Below the pieces are notes generated by a model. That model was not told where the DNA came from. It saw only the letters and a program-made list of their open reading frames with translations, and did not search any database. This document shows positions 43,550 to 52,064 of a DNA stretch of 64,000 bases, one piece after another; positions within the stretch are counted from its first letter, which is position 1, and each line of letters begins with the position of its first letter. Position numbers and translations under genes: made by a program. The DNA is taken from NCBI RefSeq assembly GCF_003233725.1, contig NZ_QKQV01000005.1, forward strand, positions 1 to 64,000, read 5' to 3'. Source of the stretch: Mesonia sp. K7. Lineage in GTDB: Bacteria; Bacteroidota; Bacteroidia; Flavobacteriales; Flavobacteriaceae.

Positions 43550-44767
43550 TTATAGCAACATTTTTTTAGCTTTGATGATGCCTTCTATCAAGTAGTCTAT
43601 TTCTTCTTTGGTGTTATAAAAATAAAAGGAAGCCCTTACTGTTCCCGGGATTTTAAAATAATCCATAATAGGCTGCGCACAATGATGTCCTGTTCTTACG
43701 GCAATTCCCATTTTATCGAGAATGGTACCCAAATCATACGGATGAATGCCTTCGATATTAAAAGAAACCAGTGAAGTTTTACGGTTTGACTCACCATAGA
43801 TTTTTAGACCTTCAATCGTTAAAAGCTTTTCGGTAGCATAGGCCAACAACTCGTCTTCGTAATGTTTGATGTTTTCAAAACCGATATGATTAAGGTAGTC
43901 TATCGCTTTCGCGAAAGCAATACCGCCACAAATATCTGGTGTTCCGGCTTCGAATTTATGAGGTAAACCTGCATAAGTAGTTTTTTCGAAAGTCACTTGG
44001 TCGATCATTTCACCACCACCTTGGTATGGCGGTAAACTTTCTAATAACTCTTTTTTTCCATATAAAATTCCTACACCTGTAGGACCGCACATTTTGTGGG
44101 CAGAAACAGTATAGAAGTCGGCGTCAAGCTCTTGTAAATCAACTTTTATATGAGAAGCAGATTGTGCTCCGTCTATCAGTACCTGTGCTCCAAATTGGTG
44201 CGCTTTCTCTATGATTTCCTCGACCGGATTGATGGTTCCCAACGCATTGGAAACATGGTTAACAAAGACCAATTGGGTTTTGTCCGAAAGTAATTCCGTG
44301 TAAGCGTGCATATCTAATTCTCCTGCATCGGTCATCGGAATCACTTTTAAAATCGCTTCTGTTTTTTCGCACAACATTTGCCAAGGCACGATATTGGAGT
44401 GGTGTTCTAAAGCAGAAACAATCACTTCATCTCCTTTTTTTAAGGAGGAAGCATAACCATAAGCTACTAGATTAATTCCGCTGGTTGTTCCCGAAGTAAA
44501 AATAACTTCTTCTTTATAACGAATGTTAAAATGTTTACGAATAGTCTCGCGAGCTTCTTCATAAGCATCGGTCGCTTGTTGCGACAAATGATGTACACCA
44601 CGATGGATATTGGCATTATACCTATGGTAATAATCTACAATGGCATCGACCACTTGATTGGGCGTTTGCGAAGTTGCAGCATTATCAAAATAAACCAAAG
44701 GCTTGCCATTTACTTCTCGAGAAAGTATCGGAAAGTCTTTACGTATTTTTTGTACATCTAAACTCAT
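43550..44767 (-). CDS. sufS: Cysteine desulfurase SufS
   Basis: PLP enzyme that takes sulfur from cysteine for Fe-S clusters. 405 residues, group II desulfurase: FTSGTTSGINLVA and ALEHHSNIVPWQ (cofactor site), TVSAHKMCGPTG with the PLP lysine, and RTGHHCAQPIMDYF with the active-site Cys on the short loop. Last gene of the contiguous sufA-sufS block. Its coding region carries a 15-base palindrome (43904-43918) discussed separately. Confidence 0.97.
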   Translation of the reverse strand: MSLDVQKIRKDFPILSREVNGKPLVYFDNAATSQTPNQVVDAIVDYYHRYNANIHRGVHHLSQQATDAYEEARETIRKHFNIRYKEEVIFTSGTTSGINLVAYGYASSLKKGDEVIVSALEHHSNIVPWQMLCEKTEAILKVIPMTDAGELDMHAYTELLSDKTQLVFVNHVSNALGTINPVEEIIEKAHQFGAQVLIDGAQSASHIKVDLQELDADFYTVSAHKMCGPTGVGILYGKKELLESLPPYQGGGEMIDQVTFEKTTYAGLPHKFEAGTPDICGGIAFAKAIDYLNHIGFENIKHYEDELLAYATEKLLTIEGLKIYGESNRKTSLVSFNIEGIHPYDLGTILDKMGIAVRTGHHCAQPIMDYFKIPGTVRASFYFYNTKEEIDYLIEGIIKAKKMLL

Positions 44768-44779
44768 AAATAGAATAAA

Positions 44780-46096
44780 TTATAAGTCAAAACCTAAATT
44801 GACATTGAGTTTATTGGCAATGAGCTTATTGATTCGTTTTTTTATCTCTGGTATTTTTACACTTTCCAACACATTATTTGCAAAAGCATACATCATCAAA
44901 GCACGGGCTTCTTTTTCTGGAATTCCTCGTGATTTGAGGTAGAACAAAGCATCTTCGTCTAACTGACCAATCGTACAACCGTGACTACATTTTACATCGT
45001 CTGCAAAAATCTCTAACTGTGGTTTTGAATTGATGGTTGCTTTATCACTCACCAACAAATTGTTATTACTTTGGTAAGCATTGGTTTTTTGCGCTTCTTT
45101 TTCAACTAATACTTTACCATTGAAAACCCCTACTGCTTTATCATCAAAAATACCTTTGTAATCTTGGTGGCTCTCACAATTGGGTTCGATATGATGTACC
45201 AACGTATTGTGATCTACGTGTTGGTCGTTTTCGATAATCGTAATTCCCTTTAAGGTAGAATTGATGCGTTCTCCTTTTTGGTAGAACTGTAAATTATTTC
45301 GCGTAAGCTTCCCACCAAAAGAAAAAGTGTGAACGGCACAATCGCTTTCTTGCTGTTGTTCGATAAAGGTATTATCGATTAACGAAACCGAAGTAATATC
45401 GTTCTGAATCTTATAGTAATCGACCATCGCTCTTTTTTCAGCAAAAATTTCGGTAACCGAATTGGTCAATACAGGATTCTCGGTAAGGCTTTGGTGACGT
45501 TCGATAATCTGCACATGTGAGTTTTCCTCAACGATAATCAAATTTCTGGGTTGTAACATCAATGCCGATTCGTTACCTGTAGCAAAATTGATTACCTGAA
45601 TGGGTTTATCTGCCATCGTGTTTTTAGGAATATGTATAAAAGCTCCTTCTCTGCTAAAAGCGGTATTTAACGCATTGATACCCGAATTTTTCTTATTGAT
45701 TTTATTGAAGTAATTATCGATAAGAGGCTTAAATTTTGATTTGCTCAAGGCGGAAGACATCAAACAAACATCTATTTTATCATGGGTTGTAGATGATAAA
45801 TGTGATGAATAAATACCATCGATCAACACAATTCTATAGGTGTCTAAATCGTGAATAAGGTATTTTTTGATATCGTTATACTCTAAAGAGCTGTCTTTTT
45901 TCGGGAAAAGACTATAATCTTCTTTAAGTACTTTGTTAAGTGAGGTATATTTCCAGTCTTCTTCTTTTCTGCTAGGAAAACCAAGGTGCTCAAATTCCTT
46001 TAGTGCATCGGTACGAATTTGATGCACCGAATGGTTGACATCAACTTGTTCTTCGAACGCAAAAAAAGAGGAAACTAATTTTTCTTTTAAATCCAT
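44780..46096 (-). CDS. sufD: Fe-S cluster assembly protein SufD
   Basis: Scaffold subunit that forms the SufBC2D complex. 438 residues from ATG 46096 (MDLKEKLVSSFFAFEEQ), chosen because the family starts there; an in-frame ATG at 46147 lies inside sufC. C-terminal beta-helix with LVSDKATINSKPQLEIFADDVKCSHGCTIGQLDEDALFYLKSRG, the conserved SufB/SufD C-terminal region (key residues CSHG). 20 bases after sufC. Confidence 0.95.
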   Translation of the reverse strand: MDLKEKLVSSFFAFEEQVDVNHSVHQIRTDALKEFEHLGFPSRKEEDWKYTSLNKVLKEDYSLFPKKDSSLEYNDIKKYLIHDLDTYRIVLIDGIYSSHLSSTTHDKIDVCLMSSALSKSKFKPLIDNYFNKINKKNSGINALNTAFSREGAFIHIPKNTMADKPIQVINFATGNESALMLQPRNLIIVEENSHVQIIERHQSLTENPVLTNSVTEIFAEKRAMVDYYKIQNDITSVSLIDNTFIEQQQESDCAVHTFSFGGKLTRNNLQFYQKGERINSTLKGITIIENDQHVDHNTLVHHIEPNCESHQDYKGIFDDKAVGVFNGKVLVEKEAQKTNAYQSNNNLLVSDKATINSKPQLEIFADDVKCSHGCTIGQLDEDALFYLKSRGIPEKEARALMMYAFANNVLESVKIPEIKKRINKLIANKLNVNLGFDL

Positions 46097-46116
46097 TTTA
46101 AATGTCAAACTTGTGA

Positions 46117-46872
46117 TTAAACTGTTTTCGCTTCTTCCTTTATCCAATCATAACCTTTCTCCTCTAGTTTAAGAGCAAGTTCTTTTCCGCCAGATTTTAC
46201 GATTTTACCGTTGAGTAAAACGTGCACATAATCTGGAACGATATAATCTAAAAGTCTTTGGTAATGCGTAATCACTAAAACCGATTTGTCTTTGTTCTTT
46301 AGCTTGTTCACCCCATTGGCAACTATTTTTAGAGCGTCGATATCCAACCCAGAGTCGGTTTCGTCGAGAATTGCCAATTTTGGCTCTAGCATTGCCATCT
46401 GGAAGATTTCGTTTCTCTTCTTCTCACCTCCAGAAAAACCTTCGTTGAGCGAGCGTGATAAAAATTTACGATCCATATCCAATAGCTCAGACTTTTCACG
46501 AATTTTCATCAGCATATCTTTAGCGGGCATTTCTTCAAGACCTTGAGCTTTTCTGGTTTCGTTAATAGCGGTTTTCATAAAATTGGTCACCGATATTCCT
46601 GGGATTTCCACCGGATATTGAAATGATAAAAACACGCCTTTGTGCGCTCTTTCATCTACCTCCATTTCCGAAATTTCCTCATCATGAAGAAAAATTTCAC
46701 CTTGAGTTTGCTCGTATTCTTCTTTGCCGGCAATTACAGACGCAAGTGTACTCTTACCCGAACCGTTTGGCCCCATAATCGCATGTACTTCTCCTTCTTT
46801 TATCTCAAGGTTGATACCTTTGAGAATTTCTTTTCCGTCTACACTCGCATGTAAATTTTTTATCTTTAACAT
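46117..46872 (-). CDS. sufC: Fe-S assembly ATPase SufC
   Basis: ABC-type ATPase that powers the SufBCD scaffold; soluble, 251 residues. Walker A GPNGSGKSTLASVI (about 35-48), signature SGGEKKRNEIFQMA, Walker B LAILDETDSGLD with the family's SGLD D-loop, and H-switch VITHYQRLLDYI. 20 bases before sufD and 16 after the lipoprotein gene. Confidence 0.97.
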   Translation of the reverse strand: MLKIKNLHASVDGKEILKGINLEIKEGEVHAIMGPNGSGKSTLASVIAGKEEYEQTQGEIFLHDEEISEMEVDERAHKGVFLSFQYPVEIPGISVTNFMKTAINETRKAQGLEEMPAKDMLMKIREKSELLDMDRKFLSRSLNEGFSGGEKKRNEIFQMAMLEPKLAILDETDSGLDIDALKIVANGVNKLKNKDKSVLVITHYQRLLDYIVPDYVHVLLNGKIVKSGGKELALKLEEKGYDWIKEEAKTV

Positions 46873-46888
46873 TTTCGCTTCTTTTTCT

Positions 46889-47311
46889 TTAAATCTTTAT
46901 TGTTTCGTCTTTTACAGGTTCTGAAACCTCAATAATTTCTTGTATTTCTATAATTTGCTCCCAACCATCTTTCATTGGGTTTTCTTTTACCATGGCTTTT
47001 ACCGTTACAGGAACCATATCGTGTTTCTCTTTTTTCAGCTCTTCTACTTTGCTCGCTAAGTCTTTGGCTTTATCGTCGAGTTGCACACCGTAGATAAAAT
47101 TATTTCCGTTTAAAACGGCTGCATCATCATAATAGATAAACTCGCCACGCAAAACCGCAACGGTATTGTTCTCGTGCAACAACTTTGGTGCTTCTGCTTG
47201 TGTTACGGCTGTGCTATCGATATTTTCTTCGTTATCAGTAGCTTTTTTATCATTTTTACAAGCTGTAAAAAGCACAGCTGTCATGATGAAGGGTAAAAGA
47301 TATTTTTTCAT
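46889..47311 (-). CDS. Unknown lipoprotein between sufB and sufC
   Basis: 140 residues. Lipoprotein signal MKKYLLPFIMTAVLFTAC (Cys 18), a short Lys/Asp/Glu linker, then a soluble domain with beta-rich segments (NTVAVLRGEFIYYDDAAVLNG and VTVKAMVKENPMKDGWEQIIEIQEI), which could form a small OB or lipocalin-like fold. No family recognised. Placed inside the suf operon, 16 bases before sufC and about 24 after sufB, although Fe-S assembly is cytoplasmic and this protein is predicted to sit in the envelope. Confidence 0.85.
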   Translation of the reverse strand: MKKYLLPFIMTAVLFTACKNDKKATDNEENIDSTAVTQAEAPKLLHENNTVAVLRGEFIYYDDAAVLNGNNFIYGVQLDDKAKDLASKVEELKKEKHDMVPVTVKAMVKENPMKDGWEQIIEIQEIIEVSEPVKDETIKI

Positions 47312-47335
47312 GATATTTAAAAAAGGTTTAGTTGT

Positions 47336-48784
47336 TTATCCTACAGATCCTTCTAAGGAAATTTCTAATAGTTTTTGAGCTTCTACCGCAAATTCCATCG
47401 GGAGTTTGTTAAGCACTTCTTTACTGAAACCATTTACAATCAAGGCAATTGCTTTTTCGGTATCGATACCTCTTTGATTGCAATAGAAAATCTGGTCTTC
47501 GCCGATTTTACTAGTGGTAGCTTCGTGTTCTACTTGAGCGGTTTTGTTTTTGGTTTCGATATACGGAAACGTATGTGCGCCACATTCGTTACCCATCAAT
47601 AAAGAGTCACACTGCGAGAAATTTCTGGCATTTGTTGCTCTACTATTTATCTGTACCAAACCACGATAGCTATTTTGTGATTTACCCGCCGAAATTCCTT
47701 TGGAGATAATAGTACTTTTGGTGTTTTTCCCTAAGTGAATCATCTTAGTTCCTGTATCGGCTTGTTGGTAGTTGTTGGTTACTGCAATCGAGTAGAATTC
47801 TCCTATTGAGTTATCGCCTTTTAGCACACAACTTGGGTATTTCCAAGTGACAGCACTTCCTGTTTCTACTTGTGTCCAACTTATTTTAGCGTTTTTCTCA
47901 CACAAACCTCTTTTGGTCACAAAATTGAAAACGCCTCCTTTACCTTCGGAATTACCTGGATACCAGTTTTGTACGGTACTGTATTTGATTTCGGCATCAT
48001 CCAAAGCAATTAACTCTACTACAGCTGCATGCAATTGATTTTCGTCACGCATTGGAGCGGTACAACCTTCGAGGTAACTTACATAACTACCTTCGTCGGC
48101 AACCACCAAAGTACGCTCAAACTGACCTGTTCCTGCTTGGTTGATTCTAAAATAGGTAGAAAGTTCCATCGGGCATCTTACCCCTTTTGGGATGTAACAA
48201 AACGAGCCGTCACTAAAAACAGCCGAATTTAACGCAGCGTAAAAATTATCTTTTTGTGGAACTACCGATCCGATATACTTCTTTACCAATTCTGGATGTT
48301 CTTTAATGGCTTCAGAAATCGAACAGAAAATAATTCCTTTTTCCGCCAAGGTTTTCTTAAAAGTTGTGGCTACCGAAACCGAATCCATCACGACATCTAC
48401 TGCAACCCCTGCTAACTTCTTCTGTTCGTCTAGCGAAATCCCTAATTTCTTAAACGTATCTAATAATTCTGGATCGACTTCATCCAAACTCTCGTACTTT
48501 GGCTTTTTATTGGGCGCCGAATAGTATGAAATATCCTGAAAGTTTGGTTTTTCATATTTTACATTTGCCCATTCAGGTTCTTCCATCTGCTCCCAAATAC
48601 GAAAGGCTTCGAGTCTCCATTCGGTCATCCATTCTGGTTCTTCCTTCTTTTTGGAAATCGCGCGAACGATTTCTTCATTCAGACCTACCGGAAAAGTATC
48701 ATACTCGATATCCGTATAAAAACCATATTCGTACTCTTTGGTTTTAAGTTCTTCTCTTAAATCGTCTTCTGTAAACTTATTCAT
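47336..48784 (-). CDS. sufB: Fe-S cluster assembly protein SufB
   Basis: Main scaffold on which the SUF cluster is built. 482 residues, full length. Contains [30 protein letters not shown] near the N-terminus (key words SYYSAP...YESLDEVD), and the C-terminal beta-helix with [17 protein letters not shown] and [11 protein letters not shown] and [21 protein letters not shown], the region with the conserved Cys and Glu used in cluster assembly. The upstream sufA is separated by the four-helix-bundle element. Confidence 0.97.
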   Translation of the reverse strand: MNKFTEDDLREELKTKEYEYGFYTDIEYDTFPVGLNEEIVRAISKKKEEPEWMTEWRLEAFRIWEQMEEPEWANVKYEKPNFQDISYYSAPNKKPKYESLDEVDPELLDTFKKLGISLDEQKKLAGVAVDVVMDSVSVATTFKKTLAEKGIIFCSISEAIKEHPELVKKYIGSVVPQKDNFYAALNSAVFSDGSFCYIPKGVRCPMELSTYFRINQAGTGQFERTLVVADEGSYVSYLEGCTAPMRDENQLHAAVVELIALDDAEIKYSTVQNWYPGNSEGKGGVFNFVTKRGLCEKNAKISWTQVETGSAVTWKYPSCVLKGDNSIGEFYSIAVTNNYQQADTGTKMIHLGKNTKSTIISKGISAGKSQNSYRGLVQINSRATNARNFSQCDSLLMGNECGAHTFPYIETKNKTAQVEHEATTSKIGEDQIFYCNQRGIDTEKAIALIVNGFSKEVLNKLPMEFAVEAQKLLEISLEGSVG

Positions 48785-48807
48785 TTATTTAAGTTTTTAA
48801 AGTTAAA

Positions 48808-48824
48808 AGTTTGAAAGTTGAAAG
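48808..48824. repeat. Left inverted repeat of the four-helix-bundle element
   Basis: AGTTTGAAAGTTGAAAG; its reverse complement recurs, with one base deleted, at 49236-49251. The pair frames the four-helix-bundle gene. Confidence 0.7.
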
Positions 48825-48833
48825 ATTTACGGT

Positions 48834-49205
48834 TTATATTGTTTTTGACAAATATTTTATCAAACCACTGATCAACTTTGATATTTCGTTAACTTTTCCC
48901 TTTAATTCTTCAAACTGTTTTTCTTCAATGTATTTTAAATCATAAGCTAAATATAATTGCGAACGACATTCACCAGCCGACGCTTTAGCTATGTACAAAA
49001 ACCTAATAAACTCTTTATTGGTTTCTCTTTCAAATCCTTCTGCAATATTAGAAGAAATTGAGATGCTTGATCTTCTTATTTGATCTCTTAAAGCAAAATC
49101 TTGCGAAAAAGAGATTTTATCATTTGTTATTCTGTAAATTAGCTGATTTAATTCTCTTGCTTTTTCCCAAGATTGGATTTCCTCAAAAGAATTAAACTTT
49201 GCCAT
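48834..49205 (-). CDS. Four-helix-bundle protein (23S rRNA IVS family)
   Basis: 123 residues, all helical: FEEIQSWEKARELNQLIY at the start, then LRDQIRRSSISISSNIAEGFER in helix 2 and FIRFLYIAKASAGECRSQLYLAYDL in helix 3. These are the signatures of the IVS/four-helix-bundle family often found in ribosomal RNA intervening sequences and as stray genes across bacteria. Function unknown; some members have been suggested to bind nucleic acids. It sits between sufA and sufB, on the same strand as the operon, and is framed by a near-perfect inverted repeat, which suggests recent arrival as a discrete element. Confidence 0.93.
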   Translation of the reverse strand: MAKFNSFEEIQSWEKARELNQLIYRITNDKISFSQDFALRDQIRRSSISISSNIAEGFERETNKEFIRFLYIAKASAGECRSQLYLAYDLKYIEEKQFEELKGKVNEISKLISGLIKYLSKTI

Positions 49206-49235
49206 TCTTTATGTTTTCACTTTAAACTTTATAAC

Positions 49236-49251
49236 CTTTAACTTTCAAACT
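49236..49251. repeat. Right inverted repeat of the four-helix-bundle element
   Basis: CTTTAACTTTCAAACT matches the reverse complement of 48808-48824 with one base missing. It ends 3 bases before the sufA stop codon. Confidence 0.7.
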
Positions 49252-49254
49252 ATA

Positions 49255-49584
49255 TTAAAGTGAAAAAGATTCTCCGCAACCACAAGTGCGTTGTGCATTT
49301 GGGTTATTAAAAACAAATCCTTTTCCGTTAAGACCACCCGAATATTCTAACGTGGTGCCTAACAAATATAAAAAGCTCTTTTTATCGACAATGAGTTTAA
49401 TACCATTGTCTTCAAAGACTTTGTCTCCTTCTGCTTGCTGTTTATCAAATTTTAAGTCGTATGATAATCCCGAACAACCTCCGCTTTTAACACCCACACG
49501 AACAAAATCGTCGTGAGCACTAAAGCCTTCTTCTGTCATCAAACCAGCAAGTTTAACCTTTGCTTGTTCACTTACTTTTATCAT
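49255..49584 (-). CDS. sufA: A-type Fe-S carrier SufA/IscA
   Basis: 109 residues. Three Cys of the A-type carrier are present: VKSGGCSGLSY (first) and the C-terminal CGCGESF pair. Receives clusters from SufBCD and delivers them to apo-proteins. First gene of the suf operon, with a -7 box 29 bases upstream. Confidence 0.96.
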   Translation of the reverse strand: MIKVSEQAKVKLAGLMTEEGFSAHDDFVRVGVKSGGCSGLSYDLKFDKQQAEGDKVFEDNGIKLIVDKKSFLYLLGTTLEYSGGLNGKGFVFNNPNAQRTCGCGESFSL

Positions 49585-49612
49585 CTTTTATAGCGTTTTG
49601 CTTAATTAGTCG

Positions 49613-49620
49613 CAAATATA
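49613..49620 (-). promoter_or_regulatory. -7 box for the suf operon
   Basis: Minus-strand TATATTTG matches TAnnTTTG 28 bases before the sufA ATG. The upstream position does not read TTG. No obvious IscR-like or Fur-like operator was noticed. Confidence 0.5.
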
Positions 49621-49761
49621 CAATTTACTTAACTGAAAACCATAAAAGTGATATATCAAAAGTTAATCGCTGAATTTGTTTTAGTTATAAGTATAACAAA
49701 GAGTCTCAATTTATTTTTTTTGATTAGTTTTATACAAAAAAAACTAAAAAACCCTATTTTC

Positions 49762-50229
49762 ATGAAAAATATTCTCCTCTTAACAGTACTATTCATTTTT
49801 TCCTTACCTCTATTTTCACAGCAGAACTACAAGTTAGCACCAACACACGGTAAATATTCTGATATTATTGATTTTGAAGTTATTAAAATTAACGCTTATA
49901 AAAAAATTGATGGTCCAATGGACAGAATTCCAATTAAAGCCCCTGAAGGAACTATTTACCTACAATTAATGATAAAGTTTATTAACAATTCCGATGAAAA
50001 ACAAGTTGTTGATTTTGAGAAATTCTTTTTAAGCGACGGAGAAAATAAATATAAAGTTGTTCAAACAATTAAATTAGGAAGTTTCCAAATGACCAACGAG
50101 ACCAAAAGAACAATTAAAGCTGGTAAAAAGCAAACTGTTGCGGTTTTATTTTTACCTTATCCAATTGATAAAAGACCAGAGACACTTAAGATAGACCATA
50201 CTGAACATCCAATCAATTACAAAGATTAA
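49762..50229 (+). CDS. Exported protein of unknown function
   Basis: 155 residues from ATG 49762, which gives a signal peptide (MKNILLLTVLFIFSLPLFSQ); an in-frame ATG at 49648 would put 38 odd hydrophobic residues before it. The mature part is beta-rich (YLQLMIKFINNSDEKQVVDFEKFFLSDGENKYK), like the small immunoglobulin-like DUF4352 domains, but I do not recognise it with certainty. Its stop overlaps that of the convergent peroxidase gene by 3 bases. Confidence 0.7.
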   Translation: MKNILLLTVLFIFSLPLFSQQNYKLAPTHGKYSDIIDFEVIKINAYKKIDGPMDRIPIKAPEGTIYLQLMIKFINNSDEKQVVDFEKFFLSDGENKYKVVQTIKLGSFQMTNETKRTIKAGKKQTVAVLFLPYPIDKRPETLKIDHTEHPINYKD

Positions 50230-51275
50230 AACTCAGAAAAACGATCGTCAAACAAAAAGTTGTCGTCGTTGAGTGTTTTGAAGAAAGTGAGCAACAAATC
50301 TTTTTCTTCTTCCGTAAGCGGAATACCAATAGTACCGTTTTGTTGTAACTGAGCATCTAAAGTTTCCGAGACCTCAACACCTTCATCATAAAAATCGAGT
50401 ACGTCGCGTAAGGTCTGAAAACGACCATCGTGCATATACGGATAAGTAATCTCGATATTTCTAAGTGTTGGGACTTTAAATTTTCGGTTGTCTTGGGCTA
50501 AACCGGTCACTCTTTCGCGACCTATATCGTTATATTCTGGGTCGATTTGCAGACCATTATTGCGATACGACTGATCGGTAAAAAGAATCCCTGCATGACA
50601 AGTGGCGCATTTTTGTTCAAAAATAGCTTTTCCTTGTTGCTCTTCTTCCGTGAAAACGTCACCAGAATTATGGAGCACACGATCGTATTTGGTATTGGCA
50701 GAAACCATCATCACCACAAATTGTGATAAGGCTTTGAGCATATTTTCGGTATTGACTTCTTGGTTGTCGAAAGCTGCCGCAAAGAGTTCCACGTAAGTGT
50801 CATCTTGTTTGAGTTTTTCGATTACATTTCCCACTTGCTCGTTCATTTCGACAGGCGAAGTAATAGGCACAATGGGTTGCTGATCGAGATGGGAAACAGC
50901 TCCGTCCCAAGTAAAGTCATTCATAAATGCCATATTGAAAAGTGGCTGAGCGTTTCTTGTTCCTAATTTGCCTTCGACACCGTGACTTACAATGTGCGTG
51001 TGATGTGTAAAAGCAAAATCTTGGATATGGCAAAAACCACAACTTACGGTTCCATCGGAAGACAAATCGCCTTCGTAAAATAGTTTTTTACCTAATTCAA
51101 AGCCTTTTTCGGTAGGTGGGTTTTGAGCTAAATCGTATGTTAGTTCTGGAAAATGCTCGGGTTTTACAAATTCCAACAATTCGTTTTCTGGCTCAGGAAT
51201 AGGTTCATAACCTTCGTCTTCTTTTTGACAGCTTACGAAAATTAAACCAACTAATATTCCTATATTAAAACGCAT
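50226..51275 (-). CDS. Di-heme cytochrome c peroxidase/MauG-like (MbnH-like)
   Basis: 349-residue lipoprotein (MRFNIGILVGLIFVSC, acylated Cys 16) with two c-heme sites, CGFCH (79-83) and CATCH (223-227), and the YMHDGRF segment (about 280-286) typical of bacterial cytochrome c peroxidases and MauG-like enzymes. In related pairs a MauG-type protein (MbnH) oxidises a tryptophan of its partner MbnP to kynurenine, creating a copper site; this gene follows an mbnP-like gene with no gap (TAA directly followed by ATG). Whether it reduces peroxide or modifies the partner cannot be read from sequence. Confidence 0.9.
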   Translation of the reverse strand: MRFNIGILVGLIFVSCQKEDEGYEPIPEPENELLEFVKPEHFPELTYDLAQNPPTEKGFELGKKLFYEGDLSSDGTVSCGFCHIQDFAFTHHTHIVSHGVEGKLGTRNAQPLFNMAFMNDFTWDGAVSHLDQQPIVPITSPVEMNEQVGNVIEKLKQDDTYVELFAAAFDNQEVNTENMLKALSQFVVMMVSANTKYDRVLHNSGDVFTEEEQQGKAIFEQKCATCHAGILFTDQSYRNNGLQIDPEYNDIGRERVTGLAQDNRKFKVPTLRNIEITYPYMHDGRFQTLRDVLDFYDEGVEVSETLDAQLQQNGTIGIPLTEEEKDLLLTFFKTLNDDNFLFDDRFSEF

Positions 51276-52064
51276 TTATTGACTTACTGAAAAACTTTTT
51301 GAAAAATTCTCGATGACTTTTGGCGCATTTTCTGGATCCATCTGAATATCGCTTTTTGCGTCTAAAGACATGTTATTTTCGCCGTCGAAAATGAGCGAAA
51401 TATCTGAGGTGATTGACAATGCCATAGGAATAGTTGTGTCCTCATGGGTTAAATCTAAAAGCTCTGCAAACGCTAAGGTAACTTCACGATAATTATCTAA
51501 AGCTTCGCCATGGCTTCCTATGTGGTATCTATAAACCTCATTATTTGCTTGGGTTGAATTATAAAATCCTTCCATTTTTAGGAAAATATAACCTGCAGAC
51601 CAAGACCAAAGCATTTCGTTTTCTTGAGCAGTAGGTACAAAATTATCTACACCTTCTAAAGGATAGTTAGACTGATCTACCCCTATACCAAATCGAATAG
51701 CACTGTATTTTTTGGTCGGGATTCCATCTAAATTAATATTTTTACTAGACTCCTCTTCTTGATTGATTAAAAAATAGCTCTCTGCTTCTGGGTAGGCATA
51801 CTCCATTCCGTTTTCATCAATTAAAACAATATTGCTTATAATATATTTTAAAAAATTAATGGAATACGTTTCTTCTTGTTCGTTGATATAAATGGGTTCA
51901 TCATCTATTTCGACCTCTTGGTTTCCTATTTGATTATGGAATTGAAGTTGAAGTTCAGTTTCACCCTGTGTTGGAGTATTAATGGTTAAATCGTCATTGT
52001 CTTCAAAACAACTCATTAATAACGTTGAAACTAAAAATAGGGGTAAAAAAAACTTTTTCATCAT
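51276..52064 (-). CDS. MbnP-like lipoprotein
   Basis: 262 residues, lipoprotein signal MMKKFFLPLFLVSTLLMSC (Cys 19). Beta-rich domain of the MbnP family: INEQEETYSINFLKYIISNIVL near the start, the Trp pair MLWSWSAGYIFLKMEG (Trp 153 and 155), and YRYHIGSHGE (His 181 and 185), candidates for the oxidised Trp and metal-binding His of copper-binding MbnP proteins. Overlaps the propeller lipoprotein gene by 4 bases and abuts the peroxidase gene, so the pair is tightly coupled. Copper binding is inferred from the family. Confidence 0.88.
   Translation of the reverse strand: MMKKFFLPLFLVSTLLMSCFEDNDDLTINTPTQGETELQLQFHNQIGNQEVEIDDEPIYINEQEETYSINFLKYIISNIVLIDENGMEYAYPEAESYFLINQEEESSKNINLDGIPTKKYSAIRFGIGVDQSNYPLEGVDNFVPTAQENEMLWSWSAGYIFLKMEGFYNSTQANNEVYRYHIGSHGEALDNYREVTLAFAELLDLTHEDTTIPMALSITSDISLIFDGENNMSLDAKSDIQMDPENAPKVIENFSKSFSVSQ

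Noticed and set aside
46097-46147. Longer N-terminus for sufD (MDKGRSENS...)
   Set aside because: It lies inside the sufC coding region and does not match SufD; ATG 46096 gives the normal start.
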